Shown here in pieces: positions 1 through 9,700 of a DNA stretch of 64,000 nucleotides. How positions within the stretch are numbered: position 1 is the first letter of the stretch; every line of letters begins with the position of its first letter. Below the pieces are notes generated by a model. It saw only the letters and a list, made by a program, of their open reading frames with translations, was not told the DNA's origin and ran no database searches. The DNA lies in the NCBI RefSeq assembly GCF_027744825.2, contig NC_071343.1, forward strand, positions 12,000,366 to 12,064,365, given 5' to 3'. The position numbers and the translations under genes are program-made. The DNA comes from Synchiropus splendidus. Taxonomy: Eukaryota > Chordata > Actinopteri > Syngnathiformes > Callionymidae.

Positions 1-764
1 TGTGTGACTGGACTTGTCAGCTCCACTTTATGACACCAAATTGACTGAAACAAAAGTGAGGCAGGCGTTTAGAACTTGAATTTCACCGGCTAAAATGTCG
101 CTAAATGTCATTCAGCTGGTCACTGTGGCCAGCAGGGATTTCAGAAGCTACGAAAACCTGCTGTACACAGAACATCTCTCCAGCCATTCCTTCAGCAGGG
201 TCCCACCAAGTTTTCGCAGATGGTGTGTGTCCTGGTCACGCAACCATCAACGTAACCATGTAATCTGTTTTGGCTACAGTCTGGTGGTCGAAACTTTAGT
301 CCAAGCGAGGAGGCCCAGACTTTCATCGGCCAGATGTCCCAAACACATTCAGTGCAGGCCTTACAGTCTTGGACCAGTCCAGTGGAAATGAGGTCACTAC
401 CTATGAAAGGACAACTGAAGTGGTGATGGTGTCATGATCGAACTAGGGCTCACTGATGCACCAGGGGAGCGAAGGCAGGATGCTATCTGGAGTGACCAGG
501 TGACCTCACAAGCATCTGCATTGGTATGTTGGTAATGGTAATAAATGCCGCACTACAGAATCAGATGCACACTATAAACTTAAAATAGTGAGCGAGGAGG
601 CAGCAGCTCTCCGCATCAATGAAGTATAATTTTCTGTTTAAATACTAGTTCAATAAAGGTAGAGGTCGCTCAATTCTGCGTGTGATGTCAGCTGACCAAT
701 TGGTCCGGAGTGAACTTCCAATCGACAGCTATTTTGAGTTTCAACTGACTCGCAATACAACACA
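1..764. other. No supported gene
   Basis: Nothing recognisable is seen here. An open frame of 98 codons runs on the plus strand from 95, but it has no motif I know and no convincing splice sites. The segment lies next to transposon debris and may itself be old repeat sequence. Confidence 0.4.
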
Positions 765-964
765 AAGTAGGTTACAGACAATGGACTTCGATCGACCGAA
801 ACTCACTCAGAGTCTCAGCTGCTGAGTCTCGAACTTCGAAGTTCTCGAAGTTCTCCAGACTCTTGCCGCACTGCCTTGGAGATGAGGATGAAAATGGTCC
901 TAGAATCATGTGTGTTGGTTCTCTGCTTCCTGCGGTGCGAACTGGAACTAACAGGCTTTTAGCA

Positions 965-1127
965 AGGAGGGCGTCTGGGCGTCTGCAAAACATGAAAAAA
1001 TTGACACCCGATTCTCGACCATAGCTTGGCTGCCACATTACGCTGGTATATGGCGGCATCTGTCAAGCTACGATCGAGAATCGGGCATCCATTTTTTCAT
1101 GTTTTGCAGACGCCCAGACGCCCTCCT
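965..1127. repeat. Large imperfect palindrome (foldback repeat)
   Basis: The left arm (965 to about 1028) begins AGGAGGGCGTCTGGGCGTCT. The right arm (about 1064 to 1127) is its reverse complement with only a few mismatches and ends AGACGCCCAGACGCCCTCCT. The roughly 35-base centre is itself partly self-complementary (TGCCACAT against ATGGCGGCA). A single strand could fold into a stem of about 65 base pairs. No target-site duplication is evident, so it may be a foldback element or a head-to-head duplication of a short element. It sits directly upstream of the LINE fragment. Confidence 0.8.
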
Positions 1128-1214
1128 AACTTGAAGCCGGGGAACTATTTAATGAGCAAAACAACAACAATCTCTGTATTCCAGGAGCGGGAGTTGGGTC
1201 CAGAACCTTGGGTG

Positions 1215-1485
1215 CAAGTCTGATGTGTTTCCGATCTGAGTTGGTCCCCGCCAAGGTTGTGCTTTGTTTTTGGTTTACATGAACAAGATTTCGAGGCGCT
1301 AGGCGTTGGGGAGGGTTTGCGGTTTGGTGACATGAGGATCACTGCTATTTGCAGATGATACGGTTCTCTTGGCTTCGTCACTGTGCGACCTTCAGTTCTG
1401 GCAGTTGCAAGTCCTAGACCATGGTTCTCAAAAGGGTGGATTGCTCTCTCTGGGTAAGGAATGAGTCCCTTCCTCAAGTGGAGAA
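1215..1485 (+). pseudogene. Non-LTR retrotransposon fragment (reverse transcriptase palm)
   Basis: This is a decayed piece of a fish LINE open reading frame. Near 1347-1380 the plus strand reads F-A-D-D-T-V-L-L-A-S-S, the catalytic FADD box of a non-LTR reverse transcriptase followed by its usual hydrophobic strand. Further on, ACCATGGTTCTC...AAAGGGTGGA.TGC.CTCTC fits the region that follows the palm domain in the common teleost family whose 3' end reads 'GTCAGGATGCCTCCC'. The frame is broken by indels and cannot code for an enzyme. The exact clade (L2/CR1-like or another) cannot be decided by eye. It continues at 1728 after an inserted segment. Confidence 0.75.
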
Positions 1486-1727
1486 GTTTGAGGGCGCTTT
1501 CACACTACAGGTTCTGTCTTGAGACAAAGCTCTTTCGGCTCAGAAGTCAGAGATGTGAACACAAGTGAGTCAGGTTTTCGCCGCGGACCTGATCCCCGCT
1601 GGAGAGCTGCACCTCATCTCGGGAAACTCTCAGCAGGTTGCGGGTGGTGAGCTTCTCGCCTCAGGCGACTCTGAGCTAGACGCCGGAAACTTCCTGTACA
1701 GCGCGACTCCACACAAACATGATAAAT
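1486..1727. mobile_element. Segment inserted into the LINE fragment
   Basis: In related copies the LINE sequence runs without a break from 'GTGGAGGAGTTCAAG' to 'TATCTCGGGGTCTTGTTC'. Here about 240 bases separate the two halves. The inserted part starts GGGCGCTTTCACACTACAGG, a terminus like those of several fish short DNA transposons. The matching inverted end is not visible. It is probably a decayed, truncated non-autonomous DNA element nested in the LINE. The family is not assigned. Confidence 0.4.
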
Positions 1728-1900
1728 GACGGTATCTTGAGGTCTTGTTCTCAAGTGGGAGGGGGGGTAACGGAGTTGGAGATTGGTCAGCAAAAATGTT
1801 GGGGGAGAGGAGTCAGTTGTGCGAAGTATAAACTGATCCGGAGTCATCTCATGAGGATGCCTCCCTTTGGAGGCGGTTCAGGCAGGGCAGCATTTGAAGA
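1728..1900 (+). pseudogene. Non-LTR retrotransposon fragment, 3' part
   Basis: This continues the fragment at 1215. The string TATCTTGAGGTCTTGTTCTC matches 62887-62903 closely, and TCATGAGGATGCCTCCCTTT matches the copy near 63205-63232. The stretch between these landmarks, about 300 bases in the copy at 62874, is reduced to about 100 bases here, so this copy carries a large internal deletion. It does not code for protein. Confidence 0.7.
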
Positions 1901-4034
1901 GCCCAGCTGTGCCCAAAGGCCACTTGTCTCATTATCTTTGCTGCTTAAGGTGAACTCCAGAGACGCCTCATGTCTGATCAACTCATCCCCCTCTGGACTT
2001 CCTAATCTAGTGCAATTCTAATGAATGTTTGCTGCTGCAAGTGCGAGACTGAGACAGACCGATCCATGTTGCTGGTCCTTTTTTATTGCCTTTGCTGTAG
2101 AGAAGCTGAATCGATGACAATTGTTTGTTTTCTGCACCTGGACTTCAGTTATATTGTGTTGCACACACTGCACTGGAGTCAATTAAATTCCTTCAGAGAC
2201 ACACTGTGGCAGCAGAATCAATGAAACAGGGTCCAGTGTTTGTCTTCCCCGTCTCCTATTGAGATCTTGGACCTGGCATAGAACCCAGATCACAGAGAAG
2301 CACACCAGTCCCTATCTTGTGCTTCGACTATGACTGAAACAGTTGTTTGATAAATGTTAGGTGACTGGACGACTGGTGTGTTCCAGTTGTGCTTGGAACT
2401 GGGAAATTCCCAGTTAGGCCTCCCAGTATGAGAAAGACAGCGGGAGAATTGTCACCACCCGGAGTACGCAATATCCACGATGGCTGTGAAGTTAAACAGG
2501 AAGCAGATGCTTTGAAGCAATGAAATACACCAAACACATTCTGCGAATTTGTCTGTCCTCCTCCATCCTCTTTCTTTCTTTTTCCTTTTCTTTCTTTCTT
2601 TTGTGGTAAGTACGCTAACTGCAGTGCCGAGTTGGAGTCTCCAAAACAGACCCGGAAGCAGATCGATTAGAACATCAAGGGCTCGGCGGCAGAGGTGTCA
2701 GCGATAACACCGAAAAGTTCGAGTAACAAACATATAACATACACATAAAATTTCCTGTGTCTTTATATCGCGAAACATTTGGTTACACAGCTACTTCATT
2801 CTTGTAGTGCTGTCCTGTCCATCCCGACATCAGCTCACAGAAAGTAAGATAATGTCGAACTAAGCCCAAAAATGTTTTTCCCTTTCATCCATCATTAACC
2901 ATCATTTTCATTAAGTTTTACTTGAATCTTAGACAATATATTTACATCACTAGTGTCGCAATTGCCATGGTCATAATCATAAATATCCATCGATTGTTTA
3001 TCCACGTAATATAACATAATCTGAGTATTTTGCGCTTCCATTTTCATCCTTCAGCCGCCCAAAGTTCTCCGCCCGTAACCACCAACTTTGCCCTCCTGCC
3101 CGCCCAAAGTAATCCTCACACCCATCTGATATAATCCATTCATAATCGATGCGTATATATTTTTAATCCCCCCAACCTTTTCACATTCAGTGGCAACAGA
3201 TCCATCCTGTATCTTTGCTTATCAACCACACAAAGACATCTTTTTTGCTCACTTTCATGCTGCTCTTTTGTGGAAAACAAATGGGTTCATGGAGGTTGAA
3301 CTGGTAACAGCAGGACTGCAGGCACTTCTTTTTAAGTTTAGTTTTAGACCCATCAGTTGAGGGTTTGTCGTGCAGGAGCAAGAGATGCAGGCAGAGGTTG
3401 AATTTGTTTCTAAATGATTATTATTTTTTGAATAAGTTCATCCTCCTCTTTGAGTCTTGTGTTGCTTCTTTTTACCACCCTCATTGTGCAGCCAACTCAA
3501 TACTCAGTAAAGCCTTTTCAAGGTCATTCCTTTCAGGCCATTCTTCATTACTGCCTTCAACCTTCATGTAGAGGAGGCAACGTTTGCATCTGTTATTCTG
3601 CAAATATGCCATCAATGTAGCAGTGGCCTTGATTCTCTGCCTCGCCTCCACCTTCTGTGATTGTTGGAAATGAATGAGACCGAGCTGGACATCTACATTA
3701 CATTATCTGCTGTCGTGCTCCTTCCACACCAGCGAGCAGACCGACTCTATGGCTACAGAGCAGTTATCTGTGGAATAATGTGATATTCGGAGGTGAGCGT
3801 TAGCAGCAGGAAGAATGCTAGCGCCCCACTAACAAGCAGCAGCAGCAGCTTTGACAGCAGCCTGACAACCTCCGGACTGACAAGGCACAGGCTTTTGTGC
3901 TGAGCAGCTTGAATTTTCTTGGCATATCTGGTTCGGGGTTAACTCCTGGGATCGCGCCGGATCCGTTTATACTTCGCAGGATTCTGCCGTTTCAGACCGT
4001 TTCAGTGAGGAGAGAAAAAAAAACAGAGGACAAG
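1901..4034. other. Non-coding stretch downstream of the microRNA cluster
   Basis: No gene is supported. It holds a short CTTT-rich tract (2568-2602) and a run of CAG units near 3836. It lies 3' of the mir-221/222 transcript on the minus strand and would hold any further host exons, but no good minus-strand exon was found. Confidence 0.4.
2568..2602. repeat. (CTTT)n tract
   Basis: An imperfect pyrimidine microsatellite of TTTC units of about 35 bases. On the plus strand it is followed by GTGGTAAGTAC, which looks like a splice donor but has no convincing exon before it. Confidence 0.85.
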
Positions 4035-4057
4035 AGCGGCTTGTTTGTGTGAAATAT

Positions 4058-4063
4058 TTTATT
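4058..4063 (-). terminator. Poly(A) signal after mir-221
   Basis: Read on the minus strand this is AATAAA. It is followed about 25-45 bases later by a G/T- and T-rich stretch (TTGTCCTCTG then nine T), the usual downstream element for cleavage. It lies 43 bases past the splice donor at 4106, so cleavage would fall near 4035. It is a likely end for the primary transcript that carries mir-222 and mir-221. Whether it is used cannot be seen from sequence. Confidence 0.55.
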
Positions 4064-4154
4064 GAAATGTCATGGTGACACGGGTGTAATGGGTCATTTA
4101 CTTACCTGTTCCGGCACCGGGGCATTTCTTTTCCGGGACAGCAGGTGATTATAT

Positions 4155-4236
4155 TGCTAGCCAGAAACCCAGCAGACAATGTAGCTGTAGAACTTTACCA
4201 CACAGAAATCTACATTGTATGCCAGGTTCAGGACAA
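4155..4236 (-). ncRNA. microRNA precursor mir-221
   Basis: The minus strand holds the complete vertebrate mir-221 hairpin. The 3p arm, miR-221-3p, lies at 4164-4186: it starts AGCTACATTGTCTGCTGG, ends GTTTC, and matches the known mature sequence base for base. The 5p arm lies at 4202-4227 (ACCTGGCATACAATGTAGAT onward) and also matches known miR-221-5p. The arms pair around a loop of about 15 bases. The seed GCTACAT is shared with miR-222. In vertebrates this microRNA represses targets such as Kit and the CDKN1B/p27 family and acts in vascular and haematopoietic development; that is family knowledge, not read from this sequence. The hairpin edges given are approximate. Confidence 0.97.
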
Positions 4237-4529
4237 AGCAAAGGCTCTGAAACTACCGATATGTTCGGTAAATACTTACACGTGGAGTTTATGTTTCTGT
4301 CGAATCGGTATTGAAAAATGAGCTTTAAAATAGAGAACACAGAGATGACAAGGATGTGCGGAACGGAAATGGCCGTGGTTGTGGAAGAGGAAGGGTTGTG
4401 GAAAGAAAAAAAAAACACAAAGCCTTGACAAGGGCCCCTTGTGGAGTTGTGACACAGAGAACATCCTGTCTGTGGGGTCATAGGATGGAGCCCCCCTTTC
4501 ACGGGAGCCAATGGGGCTGAGGAACTGTT

Positions 4530-4612
4530 GGCCGAGCCGCCAGAGACCCAGTAGCCAGATGTAGCTGCTGATTGCTACACAGGATCTACACTGCCTACTG
4601 AGCAACTGACAG
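4530..4612 (-). ncRNA. microRNA precursor mir-222
   Basis: The 3p arm at 4543-4566 reads AGCTACATCTGGCTACTGGG followed by TCTC on the minus strand, identical to vertebrate miR-222-3p (the zebrafish miR-222a form). The 5p arm at 4581-4602 starts CTCAGTAGGCAGTGTAGATC. It differs from the human 5p by one base (AGGCAG in place of AGCCAG). The two arms pair through GTAG/CTAC blocks with a loop near 4570. It lies about 315 bases upstream of mir-221 in the same transcript and shares its seed, so the two act on overlapping targets. Its 5' base is only about 55 bases inside the exon, after the splice acceptor. Confidence 0.97.
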
Positions 4613-4665
4613 AAGCCACGGCGGATCCGCCCGGTCATGAAGGTGCCAGGGCTTCGTGCGTCTTC

Positions 4666-6667
4666 CTGCGGAGAGCGAGAGAGGAGAAATAAGTGACAAT
4701 GAACCAGAAGGAGAGAAAAAAGCACGGCCCGAGGGAGGGGAAGGATATGGGAGATTATCTGCTGACGAACATCTCCAAGCATGGCATTATCAGTGGAAGA
4801 TTCCTGTCATTCTTTCCCATTAGCCCTGAGGCGCATCAGCCATGTCGGCTCCAACACTTAGCCCGACACATAATGGGAGCACTGACCTAGTCTCAGGCAG
4901 ACACATGTAGGTGAGGAGAGGGGAGCGTGCCTGATCCTCTTCCTCCATGGTCACATTCCTGCCGCCGCATACCTAAGGCCACATGACCCCGCAGATCAAA
5001 CAGCCAGCTCATGGTCACTTGACTCCAATTTCATGTTGTTATGGGAAATGTGCCACCGCACGCTTGTTTCTGGTCCACTCGTTCCCTCGCCATCGACGCG
5101 GTCAACTGGTTTATCACGCTCGCAATGATGACGACGCCACAGTCTGAATTACAGAGTGAGGGATCGGTCGCTCCACCTGGGTCTGAGGCTTCTCACGGGA
5201 GGCTTGAATCGGTTCCACCTGCCAGTGACGCCCCAGGATGGATGGTTACATGAGTGCACTAGTTCACTAGTGATGCAGCTCTGTCACAAGCCTCATTCAC
5301 ACAGCTCCACCTCCCAATCTAAATAACAGAGAGCCTAAAATTAAACTGAAAACATTTGGTTTGAGTCTTCATTTTCGGTCGCCATTGTTGTTTATCCACG
5401 TAATAAAAGTGTTATAACTTGGTGGAGGTGAAGCGTTGACAGTGGTGGGAGGAGAAACTCAACATAACCTGAAGACATTATAGTTGAGGATGAAGCAGAT
5501 CTGAACTTGGTGAACTCTAAACAAGACAGTGACTGCATGTATTTCTTCTGAAATCCCATTTATATGTAGCGGCTGAACAAGCCTTGGCATTTTGATCGAC
5601 ATGAAGCAACAGTTGAAGCTGAGATGACTGCTGACCCAGCCCCTCTCTCTTTAGAATAATGGCTTGTGAGCTCCTATAAACTGAGCTAAATGAGCGTCTG
5701 AAATGATCTGGACATTTCATATTGGACTGATCGCTAAGTTGGGCTAAATATAAAGCGATCAGCATTCGAGGAGTCATGAGACAAATAGTAGAAAATGAGT
5801 TGAAGTTGAAAAGTGTCAAAAAAGAGCCAGTCATCTGAGTCTGGTTTGTCGAGTGCTGCGTCACCACAGACCGCACAGGAAGTCCCTGTATCCCTCGGCT
5901 AATCCTGGAAGCAACGTGCGGCATGTGATCCGAAAGCATCGGTCGATTCACTAACTGATTCCCATGTCAGCCATGAGCAGGCATCTCAGCTTTCTGAGCT
6001 CTGATTCATGAACCAAAAGGAGTCCTACAAACTTGGTGCTCCAATAGAGGCTTGAACAGGCAAGCGTGTGATGTTAGTTGCATTCAGCAAGACTCCAGTT
6101 ATACTGGAGCGTACACGGCGCAGCGTAGTATTGACCCTGCCTCGTGTTTGACTGAACACCGTTTTCAAAGTGAAATCCGTCTGTGACAGATGTTTGGATG
6201 GAAGTGAAAGGGTTGGCAGCGATGAAACGTTTGTGACTCGAGCAAACTTGAAATGAAAACAAATGAGTCAGTGCTAACTGACCGCTACTGAGACAGATCT
6301 GAGACAAGCCACTGGAAATCCTTGCCGTGGCTGCAGTTGCTACTGAGCGTGGGGTCGGTCCACGGGCGCCACGGGACACAGCCCTGGTGACCTCCTGCCT
6401 GGTCTCATTAGTCATCACACTGACCCTCTAACAGCCACAGAAGCAACAGGTTTGGCATTGATCTTGTTGTGATCTGTGCTTTGATCTGGTGAGAAGAAAG
6501 TCCTTCTTTCTCTACTTCAGCTCAGATAACCCATGTATCATCTTCTATAAGGCACCAGCTCAGCAACACGGTGAAAAGGCGAATCACCGACTCGAAATTT
6601 GTGACCGACAAAACCAGGCTGAAGGAAACGAATAGTAATATTCGCTTTGTGAATGTCCTATTGTTAC
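4666..6667 (-). other. Probable intron upstream of the microRNA exon
   Basis: No coding signal is seen. If the exons at 6668 and 4106 belong to one transcript, this is the 2-kb intron between them. It could also hold a local promoter for the cluster, because mammalian mir-222 is reported to have a promoter close upstream. No clear TATA or CpG-rich core stands out, and the open frames here look random. Confidence 0.4.
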
Positions 6668-6716
6668 CTTGGATGAAAGTAGCCGTCGACTCTTGCAGAG
6701 GTCTCTCAGCAAAAAC
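6668..6716 (-). ncRNA. Candidate host-transcript exon
   Basis: This is a 49-base minus-strand exon candidate. The acceptor is excellent: a tract of almost pure pyrimidines of about 28 bases ending CTTCTCTTGTTTCAG. The donor is CCAAG followed by GTAACAATAG. Two of the three frames are open, but 49 bases is too short to judge coding. It lies 2 kb upstream of the microRNA exon on the same strand, so it may be a penultimate exon of the mir-221/222 host transcript. This rests on splice signals alone. Confidence 0.45.
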
Positions 6717-9700
6717 CTGAAACAAGAGAAGAAAAGAAGAGAGATTTACAGACACTCTGCACCTGTGGATGACCAACTCAATCGAAAACAGACTCAAATG
6801 AGCTCAATTCTGGAGCAAGTCTGACATGACCTGAAAGTCAAGTCGTGATTTTTCACTCCGCTTACAAGTCTAAAGATAAGACGATAAGGTCTTCAGCTCT
6901 TATCTCCCTCTTTTTCCATGCTTTAGTGATGCAGCCTCCACCACCAGTCGGGACAGATCTGTGTACATAAACTAATCAGATTCTTTCCATTGGAATCTGA
7001 GTCACTGGTGGTGCTTTTTTTGGGGGGCTAACGTTTTAATGCCTTAATGTCTGGTCTTGTCCCTTAAATTGGGCATCCAGTCGACCAGTTCCAATCTACT
7101 ATTGAGTCCATCCATGTCAGTGTAAACTTGACTTGATATGCCACACTGGCTTGCTAGTACGAGTTGAAAAATGCCAAGAGAATCCCGGTCTCCCGAGGTG
7201 CACCCAGGTATTGCTTCAGTAATGAAGCCATCACCTTGATATTTTGTCTATGATGTGGGTTCGTGAACAAGATGAGACACGCTTTTATGACTGCAGTTGA
7301 AGAAAGACGACCAACGTTCGCATGGTGTTGATAGTGACGCACCAAACCGCTATGGATAATTACTCACTCATAAGGGATAAAAGCGTGGCGCTAACAAGTT
7401 CTGGGCTTGTTGGCAGCGACGCTCTGGGAAGGAGACATGGATTCAGTAGCTGACAGAATCAGCATATTTTACATGGCCTTTTACGTTTGAATGTCTTCAT
7501 TTGAATCAACTTTTTTTTTTTTTTTTTTTTTTAATGGAGAGTCACTGCATTTGGACATTGGTGAACATCCACTTGTTGTCTGAAGGTTAAATGCGCTTCC
7601 AAGACTTGTTCTATCCACAACAATGCAGTGTGGTTTAATGTCCTGAATTTAGTAGGAGAATAACAGTTTTGTTTTTTTAATGGTGAAGGTGGAGCTGCCA
7701 GGAATCACGAATGGGGAACTAAGCCTCAAGCTACGAGGAAATGGGGAAACGTCGACTGAAAAAAGTGACACAAGACGACAGCGCAGATGGAACTTAAACA
7801 GGGTCGTTTGAAATGGGTGAGGCAGGGTGAGGAGGGGCGAGGCCAGCCGTGCCATTCCTTTCCTGCCCTCACTGGGCAAATCTATTCCTAGAGTGTGGTG
7901 TATGGCAGTTGATGTGGGTTTCCTCTTAGCTGCCTGGAAGATGACTGAGCCTGACCACATCCACATTCACGCACACAACGCATAAACACGGAGGGATGCA
8001 AAGGGAATCATTACTGTGCATTAATCTAGAAAGTGCCCACCACCACACGTGTACGCTGCTGTTTGTGTCAACACGATTCACATGCTGTTGATATTGGTTC
8101 GATGGTCACGCGCATGGGTTCAATGCTGCTTCAGTATGTGTAGGCATGTGTGTGGGTGGGTGTGTAGAATGTGAGATCTGGGTGTGGATGCATTCTCTTT
8201 CTCTATAGAAGTGTGTACGTACAGTATGTTCCGTACTGTCAGGGCTTACCTCAATATTCTTCTCCAAACAGTCAATTTTTACATGAAGAAAGTTTAAAAA
8301 ACAAAGGCAGTTGAATATTATTTATAAGGACTTACTAAAGCTACCGTACAGGGATTTCTTCACTGTGAGAACCCAGGAACTAAGACTGTTCCAGAGTTGG
8401 ACAGTTTTTCCTTCTGGGCGAGATTTTTGATCCCATCTTCTGGACAGATGGATGACTGCATTTTATAATGATAAATAAAGGGCCACATTCAGTTCTATCA
8501 TCTCTTCCACTGCCTCACTTCATAAGCTGAAATTGTTGCTCATCATGGGGTGCAAACAAACACAATATTAGTGAGGTACGAGAGACTTGTTTGGCAGTGA
8601 GATGAGTGAGGATGTGAGAGCGAAGTGGTGCCAATGAGTACTCATGACAACAAAAAGAGGATGTACGTTACAAAACAAATAGCATGATGCACGAGATGAG
8701 CAGCGTTGTGGTTCTTCAGAAACGACAACCTTGTATTGTCTAGACAGACTTGTCTTGGTGTTCAGTTGACTTGGGCCAGCTACGAGTCAACTAATGACGA
8801 AACCGTGTTCGCTCTCACTTCTGCTTCCTCCAATGTCTAGGGATAAACAAATGTATTCAACCTTTTGTGCAAACAGGATGAACATGGAAACAAATTTTAG
8901 GGTTCAAGATCAGACTCGTTTTCTTTCGGTATCTCAGTAAGGAATGGGATCATTTTGTGGCGGGCTGCCAGGGTGCAGCTCGAATTTCAGCAGTTGCGTT
9001 CAACGTGGGAAAGTGTAAATTTAGTCTGGCAGGACAGATAATTCCACATGTATGACCAGATTTCTTTGGGGTAGAACCCTGTGTACTAGTTCATACTGTG
9101 ATCAAAACTGTCCGCTGATATTTTGGGAAAGCGTGAAAGTACATCTCTGATTTTTGGACGGTGCTAGCTGTGACATTTATCCCCTCCACAAAGAAGGCAA
9201 TTGGGTTTCAGTGTTGGTTCATTTGTTTGTCAGCAAGGGTTGTGAATGCATTTGCACTTGGGATTGGTCAGAAATGGGCAAATTTAGACAGGATTCGATT
9301 AGTTACTGGCATGTGACCGTCGTGACAAAACCTGTCATTGTTCATTCAGCGGCACATTTTGGTCAGAGCTGGTCACAATAATTGTTACAAGCACAGGAAC
9401 CTAGTGAATCATGGAAGTTGTTAAACAGATTGGACTGTATTCTGTGTTTTTATTAAGACGGCAAATGAAATCCTTGGCAGACGGAATGCACTGTCTCAGT
9501 ACTTTTCTAGGTTTCATGATGGTTTTGGCATTACTTTTATCACAATTTAGTTGGATTAATTTCTATGGACGAATTTGTCTAGATGAGGTTTCACTCAATT
9601 GCCTCTCAAAGCCCAGACAATGCTCACTAGTATTTCACACACTTGTCATCCGTTAAACATCTGGGGCCAGCAGCAAATCAGATAGCACTTTTATGCTCCT

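Larger units (their letters stand above)
4106..4665 (-). ncRNA. Exon of the mir-221/222 primary transcript
   Basis: This 560-base minus-strand segment holds both microRNA hairpins. At its 5' edge is a very good splice acceptor: a long pyrimidine tract ending CTCTCGCTCTCCGCAG just before 4665. At its 3' edge is a perfect donor, AACAG followed by GTAAGTAAAT, at 4106/4105. A poly(A) signal lies just beyond (4058-4063). The exon may therefore be internal (spliced on) or terminal (cleaved near 4035). Open frames of 120 and 168 codons overlap it on the minus strand, but they run through the hairpins and are taken as chance. Host transcripts of this cluster in mammals are long non-coding RNAs. The fish transcript is inferred from splice signals only. 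Confidence 0.65.

Noticed and set aside
3733..3792. Plus-strand segment with acceptor CTCCTTCCACACCAG and donor TCGGAG|GTGAGCG
   Set aside because: Two of three frames are closed, there is no neighbour exon on that strand, and such pairs are expected by chance in 64 kb.
4149..4782. Minus-strand open frames of 120 and 168 codons over the microRNA cluster
   Set aside because: They run straight through both hairpins, whose conservation is explained by the microRNAs, and they show no domain.
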